Shown here in pieces: positions 1 through 6,749 of a stretch of DNA of 9,830 bases. Location of the stretch: contig JAUVLS010000025.1 in the NCBI GenBank assembly GCA_030600625.1, positions 1 to 9,830 of the forward strand. The letters run 5' to 3'. The stretch comes from Bacteroidales bacterium. GTDB lineage: Bacteria; Bacteroidota; Bacteroidia; Bacteroidales; UBA12077. A model generated the notes under the pieces. The model had not been told where the DNA came from. It searched no databases and saw only the letters and a program-made list of their open reading frames with translations. How positions within the stretch are numbered: the stretch's first letter is position 1; the number at the start of each line of letters is the position of its first letter. Made by a program: the position numbers and the translations under genes.

Positions 1-834
1 ACTGAATTAGAAAAACATAGATATCATCTTGAACAATTAGTAAAAGAAAGAACCCACGACCTGGAAATTGCTAAAGAAAAAGCCGAAGAAAGCGACAGAT
101 TAAAATCGGCTTTCCTTTCTAATATGTCACATGAAATAAGAACTCCATTAAATGCAATTGTTGGTTTTTCAAGTTTGATAAGCGACTCTGACTTACAGGT
201 AAAACAGAAGGATGAAATTTCATATTATATAAATCATAATAGCAATACTCTTTTACATTTAATTGATGATATTATTGACCTTTCAAAAATTGAATCGGGG
301 CAGCTTAAAATTGATAAAAGAGAGTGTAATATTGATAAAATTTTTAATTTGCTATTCAAAATCTTTAATGAAAAAAGAGAAACTTTATCGAAAAGCAAAA
401 TTGAGATTAAAATAAACAATAAACTTAAGAAAGAGTATCTCATAATATATACAGATCCTACCCGCTTACAACAGATATTATCTAACTTAATCGATAATGC
501 TCTGAAATTTACTGAAAAAGGATTCGTTGAATATGGTTGTTTTTTTAGTGATAAAAATGATCAGGAATTAACTTTCTATGTTAAAGATACCGGTATAGGT
601 TTATCTTCTGATCAACAAATTCAAATCTTTAATCGATTCAATAAAATAGAAGAAGATAAAAGAAAACTTTATCGTGGTACAGGCCTTGGTTTAAGTATAA
701 GCAAAAATTTAATTGAATTACTTGGTGGTGAAATTTGGGTTGAATCTGAAAAAGAAAACCTGCCTGCCGGTTTACCTGCCGATAAGCATGGCAAGACAGG
801 AGGCTCAACATTTTATTTTACAATTCCTTTTTAA
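1..834 (+). CDS. sensor histidine kinase, C-terminal HisKA-HATPase module (5' partial)
   Basis: The reading frame is open from base 1 and ends at TAA 832-834, giving 277 residues. The ATG at 124 lies inside the H-box and is not the true start, because the frame upstream reads the same linker (TELEKHR...LVKERT) as the complete paralogues. Visible parts are the end of a signalling coiled coil (about residues 1-35), a HisKA H-box with the phosphate-accepting His44 in SHEIRTP (the HExxT pattern of kinases that also dephosphorylate their partner), the N-box around Asn166, G1 box DTGIGL from Asp196, F-box IFNRF, and G2 box GTGLGL from Gly226. The protein should autophosphorylate His44 and pass the phosphate to a response regulator not encoded here. 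The chain stops after the last ATPase strand (TFYFTIPF), so it has no receiver domain. A 14-codon insertion relative to genes 2 and 3 lies between the G2 box and that strand. The sensor half is outside the window, so the signal is unknown. Confidence 0.95.
   Translation, partial: TELEKHRYHLEQLVKERTHDLEIAKEKAEESDRLKSAFLSNMSHEIRTPLNAIVGFSSLISDSDLQVKQKDEISYYINHNSNTLLHLIDDIIDLSKIESGQLKIDKRECNIDKIFNLLFKIFNEKRETLSKSKIEIKINNKLKKEYLIIYTDPTRLQQILSNLIDNALKFTEKGFVEYGCFFSDKNDQELTFYVKDTGIGLSSDQQIQIFNRFNKIEEDKRKLYRGTGLGLSISKNLIELLGGEIWVESEKENLPAGLPADKHGKTGGSTFYFTIPF
755..801 (+). repeat. GC-rich palindrome-like insertion inside gene 1, in frame
   Basis: Compared with the equivalent place in genes 2 and 3, where the protein reads ESEKD(K/R)GSTF, gene 1 has 42 extra bases that add 14 codons and keep the frame (translation about ENLPAGLPADKHGKTG). 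The insert is much richer in G+C than its surroundings. It contains repeated CCTGCC units and an end (GACAGG at 795-800) complementary to CCTGYC-type arms. It begins AAAACCTGCCTGC and has GGCAAGACA near its end (790-798). The same start and end frame the insertion in gene 3. It lies in a loop before the last strand of the ATPase fold, where extra residues may be tolerated. Calling it a copy of a dispersed element is inference. Confidence 0.75.
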
Positions 835-835
835 G

Positions 836-941
836 AAGTTTAAAATTTTATTCTCATCACTGCTTTTTGCCTGTATATCAAAAACTTTCTAATCTTTCTT
901 GCTAAAGTTCTTTTTTTTCAATAATTTATCACTGTTTTAAA
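836..941 (+). repeat. 106-bp noncoding repeat, copy 1
   Basis: This intergenic sequence, starting two bases after the stop of gene 1, is identical base for base to 3156-3261 behind gene 2 (offset 2320). Similarity continues upstream into the coding ends, with isolated changes at 810, 826 and 835, and stops abruptly about 20 bp before the start of gene 2. It is AT-rich, has no reading frame of note and contains a weak hairpin followed by eight T residues. Perfect identity without coding constraint points to a recent duplication or gene conversion that included this flank. Confidence 0.95.
883..918 (+). terminator. possible weak intrinsic terminator, copy 1
   Basis: AACTTT (883-888) can pair with AAAGTT (904-909), and after one C there is a run of eight T (911-918). 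The layout resembles a rho-independent terminator, but the stem is only 6 bp and mostly A/T, and the loop is 15 nt, so it would be weak. If real, it would partly separate transcription of gene 1 from gene 2. The same structure is repeated behind gene 2. Confidence 0.25.
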
Positions 942-961
942 AATTCGCAATTTTTATTTCG

Positions 962-3154
962 ATGAAAAAAAATATTATAAGCATTTGGTTAATATTGATT
1001 CTTTCATGTTCTATATGCGGTAATATTTTTTCCCAAAAATCTATAACTGACAGTCTTTATATTGAACTACAAAAAGCAGATGAAGACACAAATAAGGTAA
1101 ATATTTTAATAGATATTTCCTTGAAGTTACAACATTCTTATCCTGATTCTGCTATAAATTATATTGAACAAGGATTAAGCCTTGCAAAAAAACTAAATTA
1201 CAAGAAAGGAGAAGCTGATTTATTTAATAATCTGGGTAATATTAACTGGAATCTGGGATATTATGACCAGGCTATAAGCTCATATCAAAATGCTATTGAA
1301 ATTTATACCGGATTAACAAAATCACCTGATATTTATTTAAATTCATTCGGGAAAAAAGGAATTGCAAACAGCTATAAAGGTTTGGGAACTGTTGCTTATA
1401 TGCAAGGCAATTATAATTCTGCAATTAATTATTATCAAAAAGCAATCAGAATATTTGAAGAACTTGATAATACAAATGGTATAGCAAAATGTTATAACAA
1501 TATTGGAATGGTTCACTGGAAACAAAATAACTATGATAGAGCAATTGAATATTATAAAAAAGCATTAGTAATTAACGAAAAAAACAATCGTAAAATAGGC
1601 ATGGCTGCCTGTTATAACAATATTGCAATAATCTATAAAAGTTTAGGGAAGTACGAATTAGCCATCAAACATTATAAAAAATCACTCACTATTTGTGAAG
1701 AACTTGGCCATAAGAATGGAATAGCCATATGTTTTAATAATATTGGAATGCTATATGAAGAACAAAAAAAATATTCATCGGCTTTAAACTATTATCAAAG
1801 AGCTTTGGATTTAAGAAGACAGATAAGTGATAAAAATGGCATAGCATCAACACTGGGTGGTCTTGCCGGTTTAAATATCAAGCTTGCAAAACTTTCAGAT
1901 AATAATGAAGACAAACATAAAAAATATGTTAAAGCTTTTAATTATGCCACAGAAGATCTTCGTATAGCCAAAGAAATCGAGGCTTTATTTACAGAAATGG
2001 AAGCATATAATTTCATATCAGAGTCGTTGGCAGGATTAAAGAAATTTGAAGAATCTCTTGATTATTATAAATTACATGTCGAGTTAAAAGATAGTTTGTT
2101 CAACAAAGAAAGAAATGAACAAATTGAAGAAACTGAAGCCAAATATCAGACCGAAAAAAAACAACTTGAAATAGAAAACCTTGAAAAAGAAAACCTGCTT
2201 AAAGCTGTTAAGCTTGAAAAAATGCAGATCAGGCAAATACTATCCTATGGAATTATCTTTGTAGCTGTTTTTATAATAATTTCGTTAATCATAATCAGAA
2301 ATAAATTAAGAAAGAAAAATGCAACTATTTTCGAACAAAACGAGGAAATCCGAACCCAAAAAGATGAACTTGAAACTCATCGTAATCATTTAGAAAAGTT
2401 AGTTGATGAAAGAACAAAAGATTTAAAAATTGCAAAAGAAAAAGCAGAAGAATCGGATAGGTTAAAATCAGCTTTTTTATCAAACATGTCGCACGAGATA
2501 CGTACTCCCATGAATGCAATTATTGGTTTTACCGATCTGCTAAATGACTCCGAGTTAACTGATAAAACAAAAGTAGAATTAACAGGACTTATTAATCACA
2601 ATAGCGACACCTTGCTTCGATTAATTGATGACATAATAGATCTTTCAAAAATTGAATCGGGCCAACTTAAAATTGATAAAAGAGAATGTGACATTGATAA
2701 CATTTTTAATTTGTTATTCGAAATATTTAATGAAAAAAGAGAAACCTTATCGAAAACTAAAATTGAGATTAAAATAAACAATAAACTTAAAAAAGAGGAT
2801 TTTTTAATATATACAGATCCTACCCGCTTACAACAGATATTATCTAACTTAATCGATAATGCTCTGAAATTTACTGAAAAAGGATTCGTAGAATATGGTT
2901 GTTTTTTTAGTGATGAAAATAACCAGAAATTAACTTTATATGTTAAAGATACCGGTATAGGCCTATCTCCTGATCAACAAGATCAAATCTTTAATCGATT
3001 CAATAAAATAGAAGAAGATAAAAGAAAACTTTATCGTGGTGCTGGTCTTGGTTTAAGTATCAGCAAGAATTTAGTTGAACTGCTTGGTGGAAAATTATGG
3101 GTTGAATCTGAAAAAGATAAAGGCTCAACCTTTTATTTTACAATTTCTTTTTAA
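962..3154 (+). CDS. TPR-repeat sensor histidine kinase
   Basis: Complete protein of 730 aa. The ATG at 962 opens directly onto a signal peptide (MKKN followed by a hydrophobic stretch, likely cut at IFS|Q near residue 24), which supports this start. No clear Shine-Dalgarno sequence precedes it, as is usual in Bacteroidota. Residues about 85-290 hold five good TPR units; the last four are spaced exactly 40 residues apart (YNNIG..Y.....Y..AI.YY.KAL). More divergent helices of the same kind flank them (47-80 and 295-378). A charged coiled coil (380-420) leads to one transmembrane helix (about 426-445), so the TPR part should lie in the periplasm and bind a protein or peptide partner (inference). 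Inside the cell follow a heptad linker, HisKA with His511, N-box Asn633, G1 Asp663 and G2 from Gly693. There is no receiver domain. The kinase half is nearly identical to those of genes 1 and 3. Confidence 0.95.
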   Translation: MKKNIISIWLILILSCSICGNIFSQKSITDSLYIELQKADEDTNKVNILIDISLKLQHSYPDSAINYIEQGLSLAKKLNYKKGEADLFNNLGNINWNLGYYDQAISSYQNAIEIYTGLTKSPDIYLNSFGKKGIANSYKGLGTVAYMQGNYNSAINYYQKAIRIFEELDNTNGIAKCYNNIGMVHWKQNNYDRAIEYYKKALVINEKNNRKIGMAACYNNIAIIYKSLGKYELAIKHYKKSLTICEELGHKNGIAICFNNIGMLYEEQKKYSSALNYYQRALDLRRQISDKNGIASTLGGLAGLNIKLAKLSDNNEDKHKKYVKAFNYATEDLRIAKEIEALFTEMEAYNFISESLAGLKKFEESLDYYKLHVELKDSLFNKERNEQIEETEAKYQTEKKQLEIENLEKENLLKAVKLEKMQIRQILSYGIIFVAVFIIISLIIIRNKLRKKNATIFEQNEEIRTQKDELETHRNHLEKLVDERTKDLKIAKEKAEESDRLKSAFLSNMSHEIRTPMNAIIGFTDLLNDSELTDKTKVELTGLINHNSDTLLRLIDDIIDLSKIESGQLKIDKRECDIDNIFNLLFEIFNEKRETLSKTKIEIKINNKLKKEDFLIYTDPTRLQQILSNLIDNALKFTEKGFVEYGCFFSDENNQKLTLYVKDTGIGLSPDQQDQIFNRFNKIEEDKRKLYRGAGLGLSISKNLVELLGGKLWVESEKDKGSTFYFTISF

Positions 3155-3155
3155 A
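2372..3155 (+). repeat. duplicated kinase module, copy in gene 2
   Basis: From the linker GAAACTCATCG at 2372 to the stop, this segment matches gene 1 from its first bases and gene 3 at 5830-6600. Perfect runs include 2805-2889 against 443-527 (85 bp), 2983-3040 against 621-678 and 6441-6498 (58 bp, all three copies), and 2372-2407 against 5830-5865 (36 bp). Third codon positions match within these runs, so the identity exceeds what protein constraint requires. Confidence 0.9.
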
Positions 3156-3261
3156 AAGTTTAAAATTTTATTCTCATCACTGCTTTTTGCCTGTATATCA
3201 AAAACTTTCTAATCTTTCTTGCTAAAGTTCTTTTTTTTCAATAATTTATCACTGTTTTAAA
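3156..3261 (+). repeat. 106-bp noncoding repeat, copy 2
   Basis: Identical to 836-941 behind gene 1, with no mismatch or gap. It ends 24 bp before the start of gene 3. With copy 1 it shows that the duplicated unit comprises the kinase module plus its 3' flank, up to but not including the start of the next gene. The region behind gene 3 does not contain it. Confidence 0.95.
3203..3238 (+). terminator. possible weak intrinsic terminator, copy 2
   Basis: Exact copy of the structure behind gene 1: AACTTT (3203-3208) pairs with AAAGTT (3224-3229), followed by C and eight T (3231-3238). The short A/T stem and long loop make function uncertain. Confidence 0.25.
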
Positions 3262-3285
3262 TAAATGCCTAAACCATTACATTGA

Positions 3286-6200
3286 ATGAGAAATATTTCT
3301 TTTCTTATATTGACCTTTAGTATTTATATTATTTCTTTTAATCTATTTTCGCAAAATAACATTAAACAGGGTAATCTTTTTATTCAGAATTACAATGATG
3401 AAGATTACAATACCCCGGAAAATCAAATATGGGCAATTATACAAGATCAAAGAGGAGTAATGTACTTTGGTAACAACAATGGTGTATTGGAATTTGATGG
3501 AAACAACTGGAGACTCATTGAAATACCTAATAAATCTGCAGTGCGATCATTGGCGATGGACGATAGCACAGGCCGAATATATGTTGGAGTTGTTGGTGAT
3601 CTGGGTTATTTACAACCCGATAGTACAGGTACTTTGCAATATGTTTCTCTCCTTGATAAAATTCCTGAAGAATATAAGAATTTTGAAGATGTTTGGCAAA
3701 TTATTGTCTTAAACAAACAAATAATTTTCAGAACATTTTCTTATATTTTTTTACTGAAAGAAAATGCAATAAAAACTATAATTTCTGATAACAGGTTTCG
3801 TACAGGATTTTGTGTAAACAATCAATTTTATGTCCGTGAAAGAGGAAAAGGTTTATTAACTTTAGTAAACGACAGCCTTACTTTTATTCAACATAGCGAT
3901 CAATTTGCAAATGAGCGTATTTACGTGATGCTTCCTTATGAAGATGATAAAATTTTAATGGTTACCAGAACTCAAGGTATGTTTATTTACTCCCCAAAAG
4001 AAAAAGAAGCTGCCAGATTCTCAAAGCTTGCCAGTTTTAAAGAAACAGATGATTACCTTAAAAAAACCCAAATCTACTGTGGAGCAAAATTAGATAAAAA
4101 ACATTACATTTTAGGCGCTTTAAATGGATTAATTATTATTGATAAAAACGGCATAATTATTCAACATATAAATAAAAAGTCAGGATTGCAGGATAATGAT
4201 ATTTTGTATATTTATGTTGATTCTCACAAAAATATCTGGACGGGTCTTAACAACGGCATTTCATATATTCTATTAAATTCTCCATTTACTTTTTATAATG
4301 AAAAAAATGGTTTGAATGGTACTGCTTATATAGCAAAAGGATTTAAAGACCAGCTATATGTAGGAACATCGGTAGGACTTTTCTATAAAAATCGGCAAAA
4401 TAATTTTACAATGCTCGAAAATACAAAAGGACAAAGCTGGTATTTAGACGAAATACAAAGGAATTTATTTTTAGGGCATTCTGATGGACTTTTTTTAATT
4501 AAAGGCTATAATGCCATAAACATTATCTCTAATATTGGAAATGTATGGACATTATGTAAATTACAAAACCTGTCTGCAGAACCTGCCTGTCGGCAGACAG
4601 GACAGGCAGGCATCAGGCAAGACAAATCATATTTTTTGGCCGGTACTCATAAAGGCCTGAGCCTATTAGAATATTACAAAGAAAATTTGATCTTTAAACA
4701 TAAGATTAAAGGTTTTGATGAATCTTCGCGCTATATGCAAATAGATAATGAAAATAATGTTTGGGTAAGTCATCCAAACAAAGGTGTTTTCAGGCTGAAG
4801 TTAAATGAATTACTTGACAGTGTTGTAGAATTAAATTTTTTTAATACAAACCATGGCTTACCGGCAAATACACATAATTATGTTTTTAAAATTAAAACAG
4901 ATAATCAAACCTCAAGTATATTATTTGGTACTGAAAAAGGAATTTATAAATATAATCCACAAACCAATAATTTTGTTCCGGATGAAAAATTTAAGATCCT
5001 ATTAAATGATGATGGATTTATTGACGAATTTGCTCAAAGTGAAAAAGGAAATATCTTTTTTCAACAAGGAGCCGAAAAAGGAGTCCTACTTCTTCAAAAT
5101 GATGGTACATATAAATTGAGGAAAACTCCTTTTTTGAAGTTTAAAGACTTATTTATTGAGAACATTTCTATAATTGATTCAGCAAAAATATTATTTTGCT
5201 CCGGAGATGGAATTATTCAATATAATCCTCAAATAAAACCTGATTATGACGACCCCTATCCTGTATTAATCAGACAAGTCTGGGCCAATGATTCCCTAAT
5301 TTTCGGGGGCAAAAAAAATACACTCAGTAATACAAAACTACCATACAAATACAATAATTTACAATTTGCGTTTTCAGCATTGTATTATGAAGATCATGAT
5401 AAAACGCAATACAGTTATTACATGGAAGGATTTGATAAAGGCTGGTCAGAATGGATTCTTAAAACCGAAAAAGAATATACAAATTTACATGAAGGAAGCT
5501 ACATTTTCAAAGTTAGAGCAAAAAATATATATAAAAAAGAAAGTACCATTGCACAATATGAATTTGAAATTTTAGCACCATGGTATCGCTCTATTATGGC
5601 TTATATTCTTTATGGAATAGTTGCATTCATATTTATATGGTTTGTTGTAAAATTCTACACAAGAAGACTAAAAAAAGAAAAAGAAAATCTTGAGAAAATT
5701 GTTAAAGAAAGAACAAAGGATTTGCACGAGGTAAATACGCAACTGGAGGAAAAACAAGCCGATCTGGAGATGAAGCAGGAAGAAATAACGACACAGAATG
5801 AAGAAATAATTGTACAGAACGAAGAACTGGAAACTCATCGTAATCATTTAGAAAAGTTAGTTGATAAAAGAACCGAAGACTTAAAAATTGCTAAAGAAAA
5901 GGCAGAAGAATCAGACAGATTAAAAACAGCATTTTTAGCAAACATGTCGCATGAAATCAGAACACCAATGAATGCTATTGTTGGTTTTTCAAGTTTAATT
6001 AACGATCCTAATTTATCAGTAAAACAGAAGAATGAAATTTCACACCACATTAATAATAATACCGATACACTGCTGCAATTAATTGACGATATAATTGACC
6101 TTTCAAAAATTGAATCGGGGCAGCTTAAAATTGATAAAAAAGAATGTAAAATTGATACAATTTTTAATTTACTATTTGAAATATTTAATGAAAGAAAGGA

Positions 6201-6633
6201 TATTCTATCAAAAAATAAAATCAACATTATCGTAAACAATAAACTTAAAAACGAACAATTCAAATTGTTTACAGACCCTATACGTTTACAACAAATACTT
6301 TCTAACTTAATCGACAATGCTCTGAAATTTACTGAAAAAGGATTCGTAGAATATGGTTGTTTTTATAGTGATAAAAACGACCAGAAATTAACTTTCTATG
6401 TTAAAGATACTGGCATAGGTTTATCTCCTGATCAACAAAATCAAATCTTTAATCGATTCAATAAAATAGAAGAAGATAAAAGAAAACTTTATCGTGGTGC
6501 AGGCCTTGGTTTAAGTATCAGCAAAAATTTAGTCGAACTGCTTGGTGGAAAATTATGGGTTGAATCTGAAAAAGATAGAGGCTCAACCTTTTATTTTACC
6601 CTGCCATTTACTAAATTAGCTAAAAATGAATAA
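3286..6633 (+). CDS. propeller/Y_Y_Y sensor histidine kinase
   Basis: Complete protein of 1115 aa. The ATG at 3286 begins a signal peptide (MRNISF, hydrophobic core, likely cut at LFS|Q near residue 22). Residues about 40-640 form a divergent two-component-regulator propeller: units such as QIWAIIQDQRGVMYFGNNNG, ILYIYVDSHKNIWTGLNNG and MQIDNENNVWVSHPNKG show the D..G..W.GT..G pattern unevenly. A Y_Y_Y domain follows (about 692-762, YYMEGFDKGWSEW), then one transmembrane helix (about 771-790). The cytoplasmic part has a long heptad coiled coil in which LEK(I/L)VxxRTxDL appears twice (802-813 and 855-866). It then has HisKA with His889, N-box Asn1011, G1 Asp1041 and G2 from Gly1071. It lacks the receiver and AraC domains of the classical hybrid HTCS regulators of Bacteroides, so it is a plain kinase. 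Related periplasmic domains in HTCS proteins sense glycan fragments; a sugar ligand here is only a guess. An 18-codon palindromic insert lies at residues 428-445. Confidence 0.95.
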   Translation: MRNISFLILTFSIYIISFNLFSQNNIKQGNLFIQNYNDEDYNTPENQIWAIIQDQRGVMYFGNNNGVLEFDGNNWRLIEIPNKSAVRSLAMDDSTGRIYVGVVGDLGYLQPDSTGTLQYVSLLDKIPEEYKNFEDVWQIIVLNKQIIFRTFSYIFLLKENAIKTIISDNRFRTGFCVNNQFYVRERGKGLLTLVNDSLTFIQHSDQFANERIYVMLPYEDDKILMVTRTQGMFIYSPKEKEAARFSKLASFKETDDYLKKTQIYCGAKLDKKHYILGALNGLIIIDKNGIIIQHINKKSGLQDNDILYIYVDSHKNIWTGLNNGISYILLNSPFTFYNEKNGLNGTAYIAKGFKDQLYVGTSVGLFYKNRQNNFTMLENTKGQSWYLDEIQRNLFLGHSDGLFLIKGYNAINIISNIGNVWTLCKLQNLSAEPACRQTGQAGIRQDKSYFLAGTHKGLSLLEYYKENLIFKHKIKGFDESSRYMQIDNENNVWVSHPNKGVFRLKLNELLDSVVELNFFNTNHGLPANTHNYVFKIKTDNQTSSILFGTEKGIYKYNPQTNNFVPDEKFKILLNDDGFIDEFAQSEKGNIFFQQGAEKGVLLLQNDGTYKLRKTPFLKFKDLFIENISIIDSAKILFCSGDGIIQYNPQIKPDYDDPYPVLIRQVWANDSLIFGGKKNTLSNTKLPYKYNNLQFAFSALYYEDHDKTQYSYYMEGFDKGWSEWILKTEKEYTNLHEGSYIFKVRAKNIYKKESTIAQYEFEILAPWYRSIMAYILYGIVAFIFIWFVVKFYTRRLKKEKENLEKIVKERTKDLHEVNTQLEEKQADLEMKQEEITTQNEEIIVQNEELETHRNHLEKLVDKRTEDLKIAKEKAEESDRLKTAFLANMSHEIRTPMNAIVGFSSLINDPNLSVKQKNEISHHINNNTDTLLQLIDDIIDLSKIESGQLKIDKKECKIDTIFNLLFEIFNERKDILSKNKINIIVNNKLKNEQFKLFTDPIRLQQILSNLIDNALKFTEKGFVEYGCFYSDKNDQKLTFYVKDTGIGLSPDQQNQIFNRFNKIEEDKRKLYRGAGLGLSISKNLVELLGGKLWVESEKDRGSTFYFTLPFTKLAKNE
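4565..4624 (+). repeat. GC-rich double-palindrome insertion inside gene 3, in frame
   Basis: About 54 extra bases (4567-4620, 18 codons) interrupt the propeller between WTLCKLQ and DKSYFLAG and read NLSAEPACRQTGQAGIRQ, unlike the rest of the protein. The insert contains two interleaved perfect inverted repeats: CCTGTCTGC 4569-4577 with GCAGACAGG 4593-4601, and CCTGCCTGTC 4582-4591 with GACAGGCAGG 4601-4610. Both ends (AAAACCTGTCTGC and GGCAAGACA) match the ends of the insertion in gene 1, in the same orientation and codon phase. A CAA triplet stands on both sides (4564-4566 and 4618-4620), which could be a small target duplication or chance. G+C is far above the surroundings. Confidence 0.85.
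5830..6600 (+). repeat. duplicated kinase module, copy in gene 3
   Basis: This is the third copy of the HisKA-HATPase module. It matches gene 1 at offset 5820, including a perfect 46-bp run (6094-6139 against 274-319), and it matches gene 2 over the linker (5830-5865) and the F-box/G2 region. Similarity breaks at the last codons: gene 3 ends LPFTKLAKNE, and the 106-bp noncoding flank of the other two copies is absent. Confidence 0.9.
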
Positions 6634-6690
6634 AATAATAAAATCATGCAATCAATGCGGTTGAATATATCTAACTGGAATAATAAAACC

Positions 6691-6707
6691 ATACTAATTG
6701 TTAGTAT
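6691..6707 (+). other. hairpin in the gap before gene 4
   Basis: In the 116-bp gap between genes 3 and 4, ATACTAA (6691-6697) and TTAGTAT (6701-6707) form a perfect 7-bp stem with a TTG loop. A further pair, ACCATA (6688-6693) and TATGGT (6712-6717), overlaps the first and offers an alternative fold or an operator-like dyad. No clean T-run follows, so a terminator is not well supported. No convincing Bacteroidota promoter (TTTG and TAnnTTTG boxes) was seen in the gap. Confidence 0.35.
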
Positions 6708-6749
6708 TTCATATGGTGGAAAATAAACGGATAATCATTTATTTAAAAT

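Noticed and set aside
124..834. Reading gene 1 as a complete short kinase starting at the ATG at 124
   Set aside because: That methionine is in the H-box itself (MSHEIRTP), and the frame is open and homologous to the paralogues upstream to base 1.
866..897. TTTG at 866-869 followed by TAATCTTT at 890-897 as a Bacteroidota promoter for gene 2
   Set aside because: The second box does not fit TAnnTTTG, and the same bases occur behind gene 2, so no promoter is claimed.
3265..3285. Six-codon mini-frame (MPKPLH, stop) whose TGA directly abuts the ATG of gene 3, a possible leader peptide
   Set aside because: A frame this short arises easily by chance, there is no ribosome site or regulatory codon pattern, and the gap before gene 2 has no counterpart.
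5844..6317. Open frame of 157 codons on the minus strand inside the kinase module of gene 3, with shorter equivalents opposite genes 1 and 2
   Set aside because: It lies opposite strongly supported coding sequence, and the equivalents recur only because the module is duplicated. The translation has no recognisable domain.
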